DNA of 64,000 nucleotides from Pseudoalteromonas carrageenovora IAM 12662 (GTDB lineage: Bacteria > Pseudomonadota > Gammaproteobacteria > Enterobacterales > Alteromonadaceae). Location: positions 802,174 to 866,173 of the forward strand of contig NZ_LT965928.1 in assembly GCF_900239935.1 (NCBI RefSeq). The letters are read 5' to 3'. Numbering within the stretch: the stretch's first letter is position 1; every line of letters starts with the position of its first letter. Under the pieces are notes generated by a model. That model had not been told where the DNA came from. It made no database searches and worked only from the letters and a program-made list of their open reading frames with translations. Positions 1-9,354 of the stretch are shown here, in pieces. The translations under genes and the position numbers were made by a program.

Positions 1-511
1 TGGTGCATCTGAGCAAGTTAACCGTTGGAGTGATGTTGGTTTAACTGGCGACTGGGCTGCAAAAGACATTCAATTATATGGACGTAACTCAGTATCTGGT
101 ACGTACGGTTACTTTAAAAAGAAAGCACTATGTAAAGGTGATTTCCGTAACAACGTAAACGAGCAACCAGGTTCTGCATCTGTAGTGCAGTCAATCTCTT
201 CATCATTAAATGCTATTGGTTACTCAGGTATTGGTTACAAAACGTCAGGTGTACGTACTGTGCCACTAGCTAAAAAAGGCACTAACTTTGTAGATGCAAC
301 ACTTGAAAACGTTGCGCAAGGTAAATACCCACTGTCTCGCTTTTTATACCTTTACGTAAATAAGCACCCTAACAAGCCACTTTCGCCAATTGAAGCAGAG
401 TTCTTGAGAATGGTACTTTCTAAAGACGGTCAAAAAATCGTTGAAAAAGATGGTTACGTACCACTATCTGCTAAGTTAGTAGAAGTTGAACTTAAAAAGC
501 TTGGTTTATAA
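1..511 (+). CDS. PstS-like phosphate-binding protein, 3' part (partial)
   Basis: The reading frame is open from base 2 to a TAA at 509-511, giving the last 169 residues of a protein whose start lies left of the window. The segment [13 protein letters not shown], followed by [16 protein letters not shown] and a C-terminal [18 protein letters not shown], is the pattern of PstS-type periplasmic substrate-binding proteins, in which an RNxxSGTY segment belongs to the phosphate site. The protein would bind phosphate in the periplasm, possibly for a PstCAB transporter. No transporter genes follow, since the gene ends in a terminator, so it may be a stand-alone PstS paralogue. The family call is well supported; the exact ligand is inferred. 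Confidence 0.8.
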   Translation, partial: GASEQVNRWSDVGLTGDWAAKDIQLYGRNSVSGTYGYFKKKALCKGDFRNNVNEQPGSASVVQSISSSLNAIGYSGIGYKTSGVRTVPLAKKGTNFVDATLENVAQGKYPLSRFLYLYVNKHPNKPLSPIEAEFLRMVLSKDGQKIVEKDGYVPLSAKLVEVELKKLGL

Positions 512-530
512 TATAAATCTAAGTTAATAA

Positions 531-557
531 AAAACCGCTCAATGAGCGGTTTTTTTG
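531..557 (+). terminator. Rho-independent terminator after the PstS-like gene
   Basis: A 7-bp stem ACCGCTC/GAGCGGT with a 3-base loop is followed by a run of seven T, about 20 bases after the stop codon. Confidence 0.9.
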
Positions 558-578
558 TATCTATAATCTAAAGCTAAA

Positions 579-815
579 TTATATATTACCTAACTTTTCG
601 GCCTGTACTTTACACTGGTTATAGCTTTCTACACATTTACCCGAGCATACTTGTTTTTTTAAACTTTCAGCAGTTGTTTGTTGTTCACAGCTGGTTTCGC
701 ACTGGTAGTTTTGTTGAGCACACTGGTTCATTTCAGGGTTTTCAACTTGGTTTTGACAACCTGCTAATAGTACAAAAGTAAGGGCAACTACGCTTGATTT
801 TAGTAAAGTTTGCAT
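579..815 (-). CDS. Small cysteine-rich lipoprotein with mirror-image Cys spacing
   Basis: This is a 78-residue protein with an N-terminal hydrophobic signal and a lipobox (LLAGC, Cys20), so it is probably anchored to a membrane after lipidation. The mature part holds six more cysteines spaced C-x6-C-x3-C, then 13 residues, then C-x3-C-x6-C, a mirror-symmetric arrangement. The inner pairs form a twin CX3C pattern, and the protein is predicted to be helical, so a disulfide-clasped helical hairpin is likely. I do not recognise a named family. It stands alone: upstream is a MITE-like element and panC, and its end faces the terminator of the preceding gene. Confidence 0.75.
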   Translation of the reverse strand: MQTLLKSSVVALTFVLLAGCQNQVENPEMNQCAQQNYQCETSCEQQTTAESLKKQVCSGKCVESYNQCKVQAEKLGNI

Positions 816-850
816 GCTTATCTTATCCTTAAAGTCGCTCGCTAAAGTGT

Positions 851-1056
851 TATACCAATCCGCGATAATACTTAATCATTTTGGGGCTAAACGTGTCGCT
901 ACCTGCATTAAAAACCCTCATTTACGACTGCATAGATGCAGAAGGTAGAGCAATACAGGAGTAATTGCCGAGAACAACTCAATAACGAGTTTTTTCCTAG
1001 CTATCAACAGGCTTTCCACCCTCAAAATAGATTACTTAATTAGCGAATGGGTATTA
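851..1056. mobile_element. MITE-like element with imperfect terminal inverted repeats
   Basis: The ends 851-886 and 1019-1056 are imperfect inverted repeats of about 37 bp. The left end reads TATACCAATCCGCGATAATA and continues to ATTTTGGGG. The reverse complement of the right end reads AATACCCATTCGCTAATTAA and continues to ATTTTGAGGG. The roughly 205-bp element has no ORF, and a short palindrome CTGCATAGATGCAG lies near its middle (928-941). TTA flanks both sides and may be a target duplication. The right end coincides with the panC stop codon. A non-autonomous transposon remnant is the simplest reading. Confidence 0.55.
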
Positions 1057-1902
1057 AATAACAACTTGTAAGTTGTCTATTAATCTAACACTGCCTAAAA
1101 AGGCTGCGGCTAAAATAACAAATTGTGTATCTTCGAGTGTAGCAGCTTTTAATGTATCTCGTTGAGCTATCTCAAAATAGTCAGGTTTTAAACCTGCCGC
1201 TTCTAAGTTTTGCTTAGCGCTATTACTCAGTGCAATAAAGTCTTTATTACCGCTTTTAATTTGCTCTGCACATTCGTTTAAGGTTTTAAAAAGTACTGTA
1301 GCAGTCGCTTTTTGATCGGCCGATAGGTATCCGTTACGCGAGCTCATGGCAAGGCCTGAGACTTCTCGCATCGTAGGTACGCCAATAACTTCAACTGGTA
1401 TTGATAAGTCGCGGGTCATGGTTTTAATAACTTGCAGCTGCTGGAAGTCTTTTTCACCAAAGCAGGCATAATCTGGCTGTACTAAGTTAAATAGCTTAGT
1501 AACAACAGTTGCGACTCCTCTAAAGTGACCAGGGCGTGAGCCGCCGCAATAACCCATAGATATATCGGGTACATCAACAAAGCTCTGTGCACCTAAACCG
1601 TTAGGGTAAATGGTGTCTACGCTTGGGGTAAATACAATATCGGTTTCAAGGTCGGCAAGACCTTGTTTATCTTCATTGAGTGTACGCGGGTAGTTATCTA
1701 AATCTTCATTTGCGCCAAATTGCATTGGGTTTACAAAAATGCTTACGACTACCTTATCGGCCAATGTTTTTGCTTTTTCAACAAGTGAAAAATGGCCTCG
1801 GTGTAAGTTACCCATGGTTGGCACTAATGCCACGCTAAGACCTGCTTGGCGCCATGCTTTAATTTGACTACGTAATGATTTGATTTCTGTAATTGACTGC
1901 AT
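1054..1902 (-). CDS. panC: Pantothenate synthetase
   Basis: PanC condenses pantoate and beta-alanine using ATP to form pantothenate, the last step toward vitamin B5 and coenzyme A, in the cytosol. At 282 residues it matches the usual length (about 283). It shows the nucleotidyl-transfer signature [18 protein letters not shown] for pantoate binding, GEKDFQQLQ, and the KMSKS-equivalent SSRN. Its ATG overlaps the panB stop by one base (TAATG), so the two are translationally coupled and make consecutive pathway enzymes. The TAA stop lies in the end of the adjacent MITE-like element. Confidence 0.97.
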   Translation of the reverse strand: MQSITEIKSLRSQIKAWRQAGLSVALVPTMGNLHRGHFSLVEKAKTLADKVVVSIFVNPMQFGANEDLDNYPRTLNEDKQGLADLETDIVFTPSVDTIYPNGLGAQSFVDVPDISMGYCGGSRPGHFRGVATVVTKLFNLVQPDYACFGEKDFQQLQVIKTMTRDLSIPVEVIGVPTMREVSGLAMSSRNGYLSADQKATATVLFKTLNECAEQIKSGNKDFIALSNSAKQNLEAAGLKPDYFEIAQRDTLKAATLEDTQFVILAAAFLGSVRLIDNLQVVI

Positions 1903-2696
1903 TATTTAAACTCGTGTTCGGCGCTTGGGAACGCGCCACTTTTAACGTCTGTACAATATTTTTGAACGGCTTGTGGCATGTTGCCTGTTTCGAGCAAAAA
2001 GTTTTTAGAAAATTTAGGTATGTAACCTGCTGAAATACCCACAAGGTCGTGCATTACTAATATTTGACCATCGGTTAAACTTCCTGCGCCAATACCAATA
2101 GTAGGTATGTTAATCGCATCAGTAATACGTTCAGCAAGGGCACTTGGAATACATTCTAGTACTAATAATTGCGCGCCTGCTGCTTCAAGTGCTTTTGCAT
2201 CATCAATCATTTTTTGTGCTTTGTCGTCTTCACGGCCTTGAATTTTAAAACCACCAAATACATGCACTGATTGAGGTGTAAGTCCTAAATGACCACATAC
2301 CGGAATACCTTGCTGAGTTAGTGTTTTAATGCTGTCGTATAGCCATTCGCCACCTTCAAGCTTTACCATATTAGCGCCAGCACGCATTAGCTCTGCAGCA
2401 TTTTTACAGGTGTCACTTACACTTGAATAGGTCATAAATGGTAAATCGGCAATAACAAATAGCTCACGGCTACCTGCGCGTACACAACGTGTGTGATAGG
2501 CGATATCTTGATTAGTTACACCAAGCGTGTCGTCGCCACCTTGAAGTACCATACCTAAAGAATCACCCACTAAAATAACTTCTACGCCGTTATCATGAAA
2601 TAACTTAGCAAAGCTGGCATCGTAGGCCGTTAGCGCAGTGATTTTGTTATTTTCTGCTTTCATTTTATTTAAAGTAGAAACGGTTATTTTAGACAT
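1902..2696 (-). CDS. panB: 3-methyl-2-oxobutanoate hydroxymethyltransferase
   Basis: PanB transfers a hydroxymethyl group from 5,10-methylene-tetrahydrofolate to ketoisovalerate to make ketopantoate, the first committed pantothenate step. The 264-residue length and the motifs [32 protein letters not shown] and IGIGAG are diagnostic of this TIM-barrel enzyme. It lies between folK and panC in the conserved gammaproteobacterial order; the 31-base gap from folK suggests one transcript. The folate cofactor links it to the neighbouring folate gene. Confidence 0.97.
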   Translation of the reverse strand: MSKITVSTLNKMKAENNKITALTAYDASFAKLFHDNGVEVILVGDSLGMVLQGGDDTLGVTNQDIAYHTRCVRAGSRELFVIADLPFMTYSSVSDTCKNAAELMRAGANMVKLEGGEWLYDSIKTLTQQGIPVCGHLGLTPQSVHVFGGFKIQGREDDKAQKMIDDAKALEAAGAQLLVLECIPSALAERITDAINIPTIGIGAGSLTDGQILVMHDLVGISAGYIPKFSKNFLLETGNMPQAVQKYCTDVKSGAFPSAEHEFK

Positions 2697-2727
2697 AATA
2701 TTCCTCGCAGGCTAAAGCCTTGGTTAA

Positions 2728-3213
2728 TTACAGAGGTAATTGCTGTAGGTCGTTGAGCGGTAAACCATTTGCAATGGTTTTTAATGCAATACCGCTTGGT
2801 AAAATAAGTTCGGGTGCAAGTTCTAGTAACGGATAAACTACAAACTCACGTTCGCATAAACCATAATGTGGCACAGTTAAACGGGTCGTATTAATAATCT
2901 GCTGGCCAAAAAGTAGCGTGTCTATGTCTAGCGTGCGCGGCCCCCAACGTTCGGCCTTTCTAACACGGCCGTGCTCAAGTTCAATTGCTTGAGTGAAATC
3001 AAGTAATTGCTCTGGCTCAAGGGATGTTTTTATACAGGCTACTGCGTTAACGTAATCGGGCTGATCTTGCGGGCCCATAGGTTTACTTGCATAGTAATGC
3101 GATACGCTTATAAATTCGCAATTAGGCAGCTTTTTAAGCGCTGTTACTGCGTTATCAAGCTGCTCTTTTGGTGAGTTTAGGTTGGCTCCTAAACCCAAAT
3201 AAACACGCTGCAT
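2728..3213 (-). CDS. folK: Hydroxymethyldihydropterin pyrophosphokinase
   Basis: FolK transfers pyrophosphate from ATP to 6-hydroxymethyl-7,8-dihydropterin in folate synthesis. The 161-residue protein begins VYLGLGANL and contains the HPPK signature RWGPRTLDIDTLLFG, with the two catalytic Asp residues that bind magnesium. Length is close to the E. coli enzyme (159). Its ATG lies three bases after the pcnB stop, so it is probably translated by coupling from pcnB, as in enterobacteria. Confidence 0.96.
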   Translation of the reverse strand: MQRVYLGLGANLNSPKEQLDNAVTALKKLPNCEFISVSHYYASKPMGPQDQPDYVNAVACIKTSLEPEQLLDFTQAIELEHGRVRKAERWGPRTLDIDTLLFGQQIINTTRLTVPHYGLCEREFVVYPLLELAPELILPSGIALKTIANGLPLNDLQQLPL

Positions 3214-3216
3214 GTT

Positions 3217-4605
3217 TTACTCAGTTGGCTTTTTTGTATTACGGCGACGAGGGCGTTTACGTGGCTTAGGTCCACCTTGATGACCTAAGTTTTTCACCAT
3301 CTCTTTTTGACCGTTAATATCTTGGCTTAAGTATTGAGTCCACCACTGCGCTAATTCGTTATGTTGTGTTTCGCCTGCATCTACGCGTAATAATAAAAAG
3401 TCGTAAGCTGCTTTAAAGCGAGGCTGTTGCGTTAGCCTGTAAGCACGTTGACCTGCTCGTTTATCTAAACGATGCTGAATATGCCAAATGTCGCGAGCAC
3501 CTAAGGTAAAGCGTTTTGGTACAGCAATATGCTGTGAATTATCGCTAAGTACTTTATTCATTGCTTGTGCAAAAGCGTCGTATTCAGAAAGTTGCTCTTG
3601 GTTTTGAATCTTTTTAGTACGTTCAAGTAGCGGAAACCATAGTAAGGCGGCAAATACAAAAGCGGGTGTTACTTTTTTGTCAGCATTTATGCGTTTATCG
3701 GTGTTTTGAAACATTTGCTGAATAAATGCAGTTTCAAGACTGCTTGGATTTTTATCTAAAATTTTATCAAGTTCAGGAAATAGCGATTTAAATAAACCGT
3801 ATTGACGTAACATTAAAAAGTTAGCTTCGGCTTTACCGTTTAAAAACAGTTTAAGTACTTCTTCAAACAAACGCGCAGGCGGAATGTTATCAAGTAAGCT
3901 GGCAAGTGCAGTAATTGGCTTTTCGCTATTAGGTGCAATGCTCATATCAAGTTTTGTAGCGAAGCGTACCGCTCGTAGCATACGAACAGGGTCTTCACGG
4001 TAACGTGTTTCAGGATCGCCAATTAGCTCAATTTGCTTTGCTTTAATTGCAGCTAAGCCGTTAGCGTAATCGTGAATGCTAAAATCGTTAATTGAGTAAT
4101 ACAAAGCGTTGATTGAAAAGTCACGGCGCTCGGCGTCTTCTTCAATACTACCAAAAACGTTGTCGCGCAATAATTGCCCTTCATTACTTGATTGGCTTAT
4201 TTGGTTTTTGTCTTCTTGCGCTTCGTGGTGCCCGCGCATTGTGGCTACTTCAATAATTTCGCGACCAAATACAATGTGCGCTAAACGAAAGCGGCGGCCA
4301 ATAAGGCGACAGTTTCTAAAAAGCTTTTTTACCTGATCAGGCGTTGCGTTTGTTACTACGTCAAAATCTTTTGGCTGTTGACCTAACAATATATCGCGAA
4401 TACAACCACCAACTAGGTAGGCATCGTAACCACCGTCTTTTAAGCGGTATAATACTTTGATTGCATTTGGGCTAAATTGTTTGCGAGAAATACCATGTTC
4501 ACCACGCGGGATCACTAACGGTTCGCTACTTACAGCGGCACTTTCAGTATTGGTACTTGGGCCAATAATCTGCCTGCAAAATTGAAAAAGCTTGGAAATA
4601 ATAAT
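3217..4605 (-). CDS. pcnB: Poly(A) polymerase I, probable AUU start
   Basis: PcnB adds poly(A) tails to RNA 3' ends, marking them for decay. The nucleotidyltransferase core is plain: LVGGCIRDILLG, the catalytic DFDVV, RRFRLAHI and RRDFSINALYY, and the basic tail PRKRPRRRN is typical. The first GTG (4515) would start at the equivalent of VIPR, inside the conserved region. The frame stays open upstream and encodes KLFQFCRQIIGPS, resembling the known N-terminus of E. coli PcnB. No in-frame ATG, GTG or TTG is present there, but three consecutive ATT codons (4605, 4602, 4599) follow AGGAG (4614-4610). E. coli pcnB is known to start at AUU. From 4605 the protein is 462 residues, close to E. coli. 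Confidence 0.9.
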   Translation of the reverse strand: MIISKLFQFCRQIIGPSTNTESAAVSSEPLVIPRGEHGISRKQFSPNAIKVLYRLKDGGYDAYLVGGCIRDILLGQQPKDFDVVTNATPDQVKKLFRNCRLIGRRFRLAHIVFGREIIEVATMRGHHEAQEDKNQISQSSNEGQLLRDNVFGSIEEDAERRDFSINALYYSINDFSIHDYANGLAAIKAKQIELIGDPETRYREDPVRMLRAVRFATKLDMSIAPNSEKPITALASLLDNIPPARLFEEVLKLFLNGKAEANFLMLRQYGLFKSLFPELDKILDKNPSSLETAFIQQMFQNTDKRINADKKVTPAFVFAALLWFPLLERTKKIQNQEQLSEYDAFAQAMNKVLSDNSQHIAVPKRFTLGARDIWHIQHRLDKRAGQRAYRLTQQPRFKAAYDFLLLRVDAGETQHNELAQWWTQYLSQDINGQKEMVKNLGHQGGPKPRKRPRRRNTKKPTE

Positions 4606-4615
4606 CTGTCTCCTA
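4597..4615 (-). promoter_or_regulatory. Ribosome binding site with triple ATT start for pcnB
   Basis: Read on the minus strand, AGGAG (4614-4610) is followed after 4, 7 or 10 bases by three in-frame ATT codons. The middle one (4602) has the best spacing. An inefficient AUU start is known to limit PcnB synthesis in E. coli, so low translation is expected here too. Confidence 0.65.
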
Positions 4616-4784
4616 CAGAAGGTGTTGATTGGCTCTGTATTGCAATCAAAACTGCAGCAAGTATAGGCGTTAAAACGTATTACTGGCTGCTTAACATAAT
4701 TAGCATATATTTAGGCGGCTATCATATACCAGCAGGGTTTAAAAATTAAGTTGATGTGTTGAAATTAAGCCGTTTTTAGCTATT

Positions 4785-5729
4785 TTATTTGCTTAAATGC
4801 GTAAATTGGACTGCTTGGTGAGTAGGATGTTGAGAAATTTGTATTTCAGGCACTTTAGGTACTTGCTTTAAGCTAAAGTTTTTAACTCCCCACGCAATTA
4901 ATTGTTCAATATTTAAATCTATTAAATCGGTGCTGATGGGCAAACCTAAAAATTCAAACGCACTGATTAAAGCAGGTTTTGGGTTTTGTTTACTAATTGC
5001 TGGTGCGTAATTTTGTTTAGAGAGTTTAAAGCCAGGTTCTGCAACCGCTAAAGGTAAATGGGCAAACTCAGGAGTAGGGCTGTTAAGTTGTTTAAATAAA
5101 CTTATTTGCCTTGCTGTTGGCTCAATTAAATCAGCGCCTCTAACAATACGATTTATACCTTGGTCAATATCATCGATAACAACAACAAGCTGGTATGCAA
5201 ATAATCCATCACTTCGCTTTATAAGGTAATCTTCAACGGCGAGGGCTTTATTTACGTTTATATCACCTTGTATTAAATCGCTAAAATGAGTAGTGGGGTA
5301 TTGCTGAGTAAGGCGTAGTGCACCTGTAGTTTTATCATGATTAAGTGACTTGCAATGCCCTTGATAAATGCCACCAATGGCTTTTATTTGTTTACGCGTA
5401 CAACGACATGCATAAATAAGATTTTGTTTTAAAAGTGTTTGAGTAACATCTTGATATAAATCTAAGCGCTGCGTTTGATAAACAACGGGTTCATCCCAGT
5501 TGAGGGCGTAGGCTTGTAAGGTGTGTAAAATATCGGAGTCGGCGTTTTTGACCACGCGTGTAGTATCTATGTCTTCTATACGTACTAACCACTTTCCTTG
5601 GTTAGCTTTAGCATCAAGAAAGCTACCCACAGCCGCCACAAGTGAGCCAAAGTGTAATGGCCCAGAAGGAGACGGTGCAAAACGACCGCGATAGTCACGC
5701 AAAGGCGTGGTAACGGCTGTAGGAGACAT
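4785..5729 (-). CDS. gluQ: Glutamyl-Q tRNA(Asp) synthetase
   Basis: GluQRS activates glutamate without tRNA and attaches it to queuosine at the wobble base of tRNA-Asp. The 314-residue protein is a truncated class I glutamyl-tRNA synthetase: it has the HIGH-type APSPSGPLHFGS, the zinc-binding CRCTRKQI...GHC cluster and the KMSKS-type KLSKQN, but lacks an anticodon-binding domain. It lies 20 bases downstream of dksA, with which it is co-transcribed in E. coli. A gap of about 180 bases separates it from pcnB. Confidence 0.95.
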   Translation of the reverse strand: MSPTAVTTPLRDYRGRFAPSPSGPLHFGSLVAAVGSFLDAKANQGKWLVRIEDIDTTRVVKNADSDILHTLQAYALNWDEPVVYQTQRLDLYQDVTQTLLKQNLIYACRCTRKQIKAIGGIYQGHCKSLNHDKTTGALRLTQQYPTTHFSDLIQGDINVNKALAVEDYLIKRSDGLFAYQLVVVIDDIDQGINRIVRGADLIEPTARQISLFKQLNSPTPEFAHLPLAVAEPGFKLSKQNYAPAISKQNPKPALISAFEFLGLPISTDLIDLNIEQLIAWGVKNFSLKQVPKVPEIQISQHPTHQAVQFTHLSK

Positions 5730-5749
5730 AGTTAATTAATATTGGTTAA

Positions 5750-6193
5750 TTAACCGCGTCCAGCTTGTTTTTCTTTGATTTCTGCAAGTGTTTTACAATC
5801 TACACATAAATCAGCAGTTGGGCGCGCTTCTAAGCGGCGAATGCCAATTTCGATGCCACATGATTCACAAAAGCCAAAATCGTCTTCTTTAATTAAATTG
5901 ATTGTTTTTTCAATTTTTTTGATCAGTTTACGTTCGCGGTCACGAGTTCTTAGTTCTAAAGAGAACTCTTCTTCTTGCGCAGCGCGGTCAACTGGATCAG
6001 GAAAGTTAGCAGCTTCGTCTTGCATATGCGATTTTGTGCGGTCAACTTCGTTACGTAAATCGTTGCGCCATGCTTCTAAAATCGCTTTAAAATGAGCACG
6101 TTGTGCTTCATTCATATACTCTTCGCCCGGCTTTTCTTGGTATGGTTCTAAACCGGCCTGAGCCAATAAACCATGTCTTTTTTGGTCTGGCAT
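5750..6193 (-). CDS. dksA: RNA polymerase-binding stringent response factor DksA
   Basis: DksA enters the secondary channel of RNA polymerase and, with ppGpp, represses rRNA and activates amino acid promoters. The 147-residue protein is almost collinear with E. coli DksA. It has the coiled-coil tip [10 protein letters not shown] carrying the key acidic residues, and a C4 zinc finger with C109, C112, C130 and C133. The start follows a strong AGGAGAG site. The leader contains a small hairpin TAATGC-CTCA-GCATTA (6218-6233). sfsA upstream and gluQ downstream match the enterobacterial order. Confidence 0.98.
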   Translation of the reverse strand: MPDQKRHGLLAQAGLEPYQEKPGEEYMNEAQRAHFKAILEAWRNDLRNEVDRTKSHMQDEAANFPDPVDRAAQEEEFSLELRTRDRERKLIKKIEKTINLIKEDDFGFCESCGIEIGIRRLEARPTADLCVDCKTLAEIKEKQAGRG

Positions 6194-6448
6194 AACTCTC
6201 TCCTAAATCCTTAATTTAATGCCTCAGCATTAGCCGGCGGTATAAATAGCAGAATCTTATACCCTAGGCAAATTTATTTTTGATTAATCGAATTAGCTTC
6301 AACCATATTTTGCGGCTAAAAAGCACATTTTTTGCTAATTGTTCTTTTAATAGCCGCATTTTCGCTTTCTAAAACTTGCCTATTAATATGGGCAAAAAGT
6401 TTAAAAACAAGTTAAATTTTTAATTTTAAGCATTATAGACTCATATTT

Positions 6449-7174
6449 TTACGAGTTAGCTATAAATGCAATTTTCTCATTGAGTATTACTTCATTGGCG
6501 CTAATGCTTGCTTTATAAACTAAAACCTCAACACCTTTACTAATAGCGTGGTTTAATAGTGCGTTATATTTTTCATCTATATGTGCAGCACCGCTCACTT
6601 TATTTATACCTTCGTGCAATACAGCGAACAGTAATACTGCACGGTGGCCTTGTCCGATCATTTCTATGAGTTCGCGAATATGTTTTTGTCCACGCAGCGT
6701 TTGCGCATCCGGAAAATAGCCTTGAGCGCTTTGCGGGTCACTTTGACTTAGTAATGTGACCGATTTTACTTCAACGTAGCAATCACTTTTACTGCTATCG
6801 GTAAGTAAAAAGTCTATGCGGCTATTTTCACTGCCGTACTTTACTTCGCTTTGCAGCTGCTCATAGCCGTTAAGCTCAGTAATAACATTGTTGTTTATAG
6901 CCTCTTCAACCACTTTATTAGCAATGGCTGTATTTACACAAATAAGCTGCGATAAATTATTTTTGGTCAGCTCTAATGATTGTGGGTATTTTCGCTTGGC
7001 GTTGTCGCTGGTTGAATAAAAAGCGCTAAAGCCAGGTTCTGCACAGCCGGTCATTTTGCCTGTGTTGGCACAATGAGCGGTAAACTCGCTGCCATCTTTA
7101 AGTTGTAGGTCGGCTAAAAAACGTTTGTAGCGCTTTAATAGGGTCGCGCTTTGTAGGGCTGGGCTGTATTTCAT
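6449..7174 (-). CDS. sfsA: SfsA family protein (sugar fermentation stimulation)
   Basis: SfsA was named for promoting maltose fermentation in E. coli and has been reported to bind DNA non-specifically; its fold contains a nuclease-like domain, but its role is not settled. Here [29 protein letters not shown] and YVEVKSVTL match the family. I place the start at the ATG at 7174 ([12 protein letters not shown]), six bases after TTGGAA, giving 241 residues; a TTG four codons upstream is also possible. It precedes dksA with a 255-base gap, so dksA probably has its own promoter. Confidence 0.92.
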   Translation of the reverse strand: MKYSPALQSATLLKRYKRFLADLQLKDGSEFTAHCANTGKMTGCAEPGFSAFYSTSDNAKRKYPQSLELTKNNLSQLICVNTAIANKVVEEAINNNVITELNGYEQLQSEVKYGSENSRIDFLLTDSSKSDCYVEVKSVTLLSQSDPQSAQGYFPDAQTLRGQKHIRELIEMIGQGHRAVLLFAVLHEGINKVSGAAHIDEKYNALLNHAISKGVEVLVYKASISANEVILNEKIAFIANS

Positions 7175-7295
7175 TAAATATTCCAATACTAAACGCAGTT
7201 GGTACGTAGGTTTATGTTATTTATCTCAAGCTGTTGGGAACTTGTGCGCACTATAGTAAACTCGTTGGCACATTTAAGTGCAAGGATATTCTAAC

Positions 7296-8591
7296 ATGAG
7301 TGAAAAATTTGTTGTTCAACTAAGCGAACACGCAGCACCGAGCCATTGGGGCGAAAGCGCCACGTTGTCTTTTAACGAGCAAGGCGCAACGGTTCATTTA
7401 TCTGAGCAAGAAACATTAAAAAATGTTCAAAAAGCAGCGCGTACTATTGCTAACCAAGGCGTAAAAAGCGTTGTATTAGCTGGTGACGCATGGTGCACCG
7501 AAAGCCAGTGGGCTTTTTACCAAGGCTTTGTGACACCAAAGTTATTAGATGGTGTTGAATTTACAGATAACGCACAGTCAGATATTAAAGAGCTTGCACA
7601 TTTAAAAGCCTCGGCTACATGGGCACGTGAAATGGTAAACGGCACAGCTGATGACATTTACCCAGAGAGCCTTGCTGAAAAAGCAGCTGAATTTATTCAA
7701 TCATTAGCGCCTGAGCACGTAAGTTACCAAATCATTAAAGGTGATGCCTTATTAGAGCAACAGTGGATTGGTATTCATGCGGTTGGCCGTGGCAGTGTTC
7801 GCCCTCCTGTATTACTTGAGCTTGATTACAACCCTACAGGCGATGAAAATGCACCAGTAAGTGCAGCCCTTGTAGGTAAAGGTATTACATTTGACTCTGG
7901 TGGTTATTCAATCAAGTCAAGCGAAGGTATGCTTGGTATGAAGTGCGACATGGGCGGTGCAGCAACGGTAACCGCAGGTTTAGCATTGGCTATTAATCGT
8001 GGTGTAGAAAAACGCATTAAACTATTTTTATGTTGTGCAGAGAACTTAATCTCTGGTCATGCATACAAGTTAGGCGATATTTTAACTTACAAAAACGGTA
8101 CAACTGTTGAAATTGTAAATACCGATGCTGAAGGACGATTAGTACTTGCCGATGGCTTAATGGCTGCAGGCGAAACGGGTGCACCATTAATTATTGATGC
8201 CGCTACGTTAACGGGCGCTGCACTTGTTGCTGTTGGCCAAGAGTACAACGCTTTATTTGCACTTGATAAAGAACTAGTTCGTGAAGTAGAAGATTTTGCG
8301 TCTCAAGAAATGGAAGCAGCATGGCCATTACCTCTTGAAAAATGGCACCAGCAAAATTGCCCATCACCATACGCTGATACGGCTAATAGCCGTGCTCAAA
8401 AAGGTGGCGGTTACGGCGGCGCATCAAACGCGGCAGGCTTTTTATCACGCTTTGTACCAAACGATGGTAAAGGTTGGGTACACATAGATTTAGCTGCTGC
8501 ATTTAATATGGGCAGCACCAGTCAATGGGCTGCGGGTGCAACAACTCAAGGCATGAGAACAGTTGCCCGTACATTGTTAGAAAAAGCTTAA
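7296..8591 (+). CDS. pepB: Peptidase B, M17 leucyl aminopeptidase family
   Basis: PepB removes N-terminal residues from peptides in the cytosol, using two metal ions. The C-terminal catalytic domain holds the M17 signatures: GKGITFDSGGYSIK (Lys and Asp ligands), the DMGGAA ligand region and the diagnostic NTDAEGRLVLADGL (Asp and Glu ligands). Its N-terminal domain resembles E. coli PepB (427 residues) more than PepA. The ATG at 7296 follows AAGGA by nine bases and gives 431 residues; an earlier GTG at 7278 lacks such a site. It stands alone between sfsA, transcribed away from it, and its own terminator. Confidence 0.94.
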   Translation: MSEKFVVQLSEHAAPSHWGESATLSFNEQGATVHLSEQETLKNVQKAARTIANQGVKSVVLAGDAWCTESQWAFYQGFVTPKLLDGVEFTDNAQSDIKELAHLKASATWAREMVNGTADDIYPESLAEKAAEFIQSLAPEHVSYQIIKGDALLEQQWIGIHAVGRGSVRPPVLLELDYNPTGDENAPVSAALVGKGITFDSGGYSIKSSEGMLGMKCDMGGAATVTAGLALAINRGVEKRIKLFLCCAENLISGHAYKLGDILTYKNGTTVEIVNTDAEGRLVLADGLMAAGETGAPLIIDAATLTGAALVAVGQEYNALFALDKELVREVEDFASQEMEAAWPLPLEKWHQQNCPSPYADTANSRAQKGGGYGGASNAAGFLSRFVPNDGKGWVHIDLAAAFNMGSTSQWAAGATTQGMRTVARTLLEKA

Positions 8592-8621
8592 TAATACGTA
8601 AAATAGGCTTTTAATACTTTA

Positions 8622-8652
8622 AATAGGCACCCTTTGGTGCCTAATTTATTAT
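8622..8652 (+). terminator. Terminator after pepB
   Basis: The hairpin TAGGCACC/GGTGCCTA with a short loop is followed by the T-rich ATTTATTATTT, about 30 bases after the pepB stop. Confidence 0.8.
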
Positions 8653-8773
8653 TTACAGACAAGCAATTTTTTTTTATTTGCGGTAAAATCCTGCGCCAAT
8701 ACCTGTTTGAGTGTTTATTTATTGGCTAAAGAGCCTTCACTCAAATGTTATACTCACCACTGGGGTTCTAACT

Positions 8774-9340
8774 ATGTCAGATAAGTGCTACATCACAGCT
8801 CAACAGCTACTTGAAGATTCATTCCGCGTAGCGGCACAAGTTTATAAAGACGGCTTTCGTCCAGACTTTATTATTGGTATTTGGCGAGGTGGTGCACCAA
8901 TCGGTATTGCTGTGCAAGAATATTACGATTACAAAGGTATTGAAACCGACCATATTGCGGTTCGTACTTCGTCTTATTACGGCATTGGTAAACAATCAAA
9001 AGAAATTAAAGTACACGGTTTACACTACATTGTAGAAAACGCCAATGCGGGTGACTCGTTACTAATTGTTGATGATGTATTTGACTCAGGCCGCAGTATT
9101 GTCGCTCTTAAAGAAAAGCTTTCTGAGTTAATGCGTTTAAACCTACCTAGCGACATTCGTATTGCGTGCCCGTACTACAAACCTAAAAACTCAAAAGTAG
9201 ATACTATTCCAGATTACTACATTCATGAATCGGAAGAGTGGTTAGTGTTCCCGCATGAGTTATCGGGTTTAACGCCTGATGAAATCATTGAAGGTAAATC
9301 AGACCTTGCAAAGATTCACGATATCTTACTAGAAAAGTAA
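8774..9340 (+). CDS. Purine-type phosphoribosyltransferase
   Basis: The 188-residue protein has a type I phosphoribosyltransferase fold. The PRPP-binding loop is LLIVDDVFDSGRS, preceded by GIWRGGAPIG, which is the pattern of hypoxanthine/xanthine-guanine phosphoribosyltransferases. Such enzymes salvage purine bases to nucleotides with PRPP. Which base it uses cannot be read from the sequence. The start chosen is the ATG at 8774 (MSDKCYITAQQ), after TGGGG; a GTG at 8711 would add residues unlike the family. It is a single-gene unit with a terminator. Confidence 0.85.
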   Translation: MSDKCYITAQQLLEDSFRVAAQVYKDGFRPDFIIGIWRGGAPIGIAVQEYYDYKGIETDHIAVRTSSYYGIGKQSKEIKVHGLHYIVENANAGDSLLIVDDVFDSGRSIVALKEKLSELMRLNLPSDIRIACPYYKPKNSKVDTIPDYYIHESEEWLVFPHELSGLTPDEIIEGKSDLAKIHDILLEK

Positions 9341-9354
9341 TATGTAATTTATCC

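Noticed and set aside
851..1056. CRISPR or complete insertion sequence
   Set aside because: There is no repeat-spacer pattern anywhere in the window and no transposase frame; the element is too short to be autonomous.
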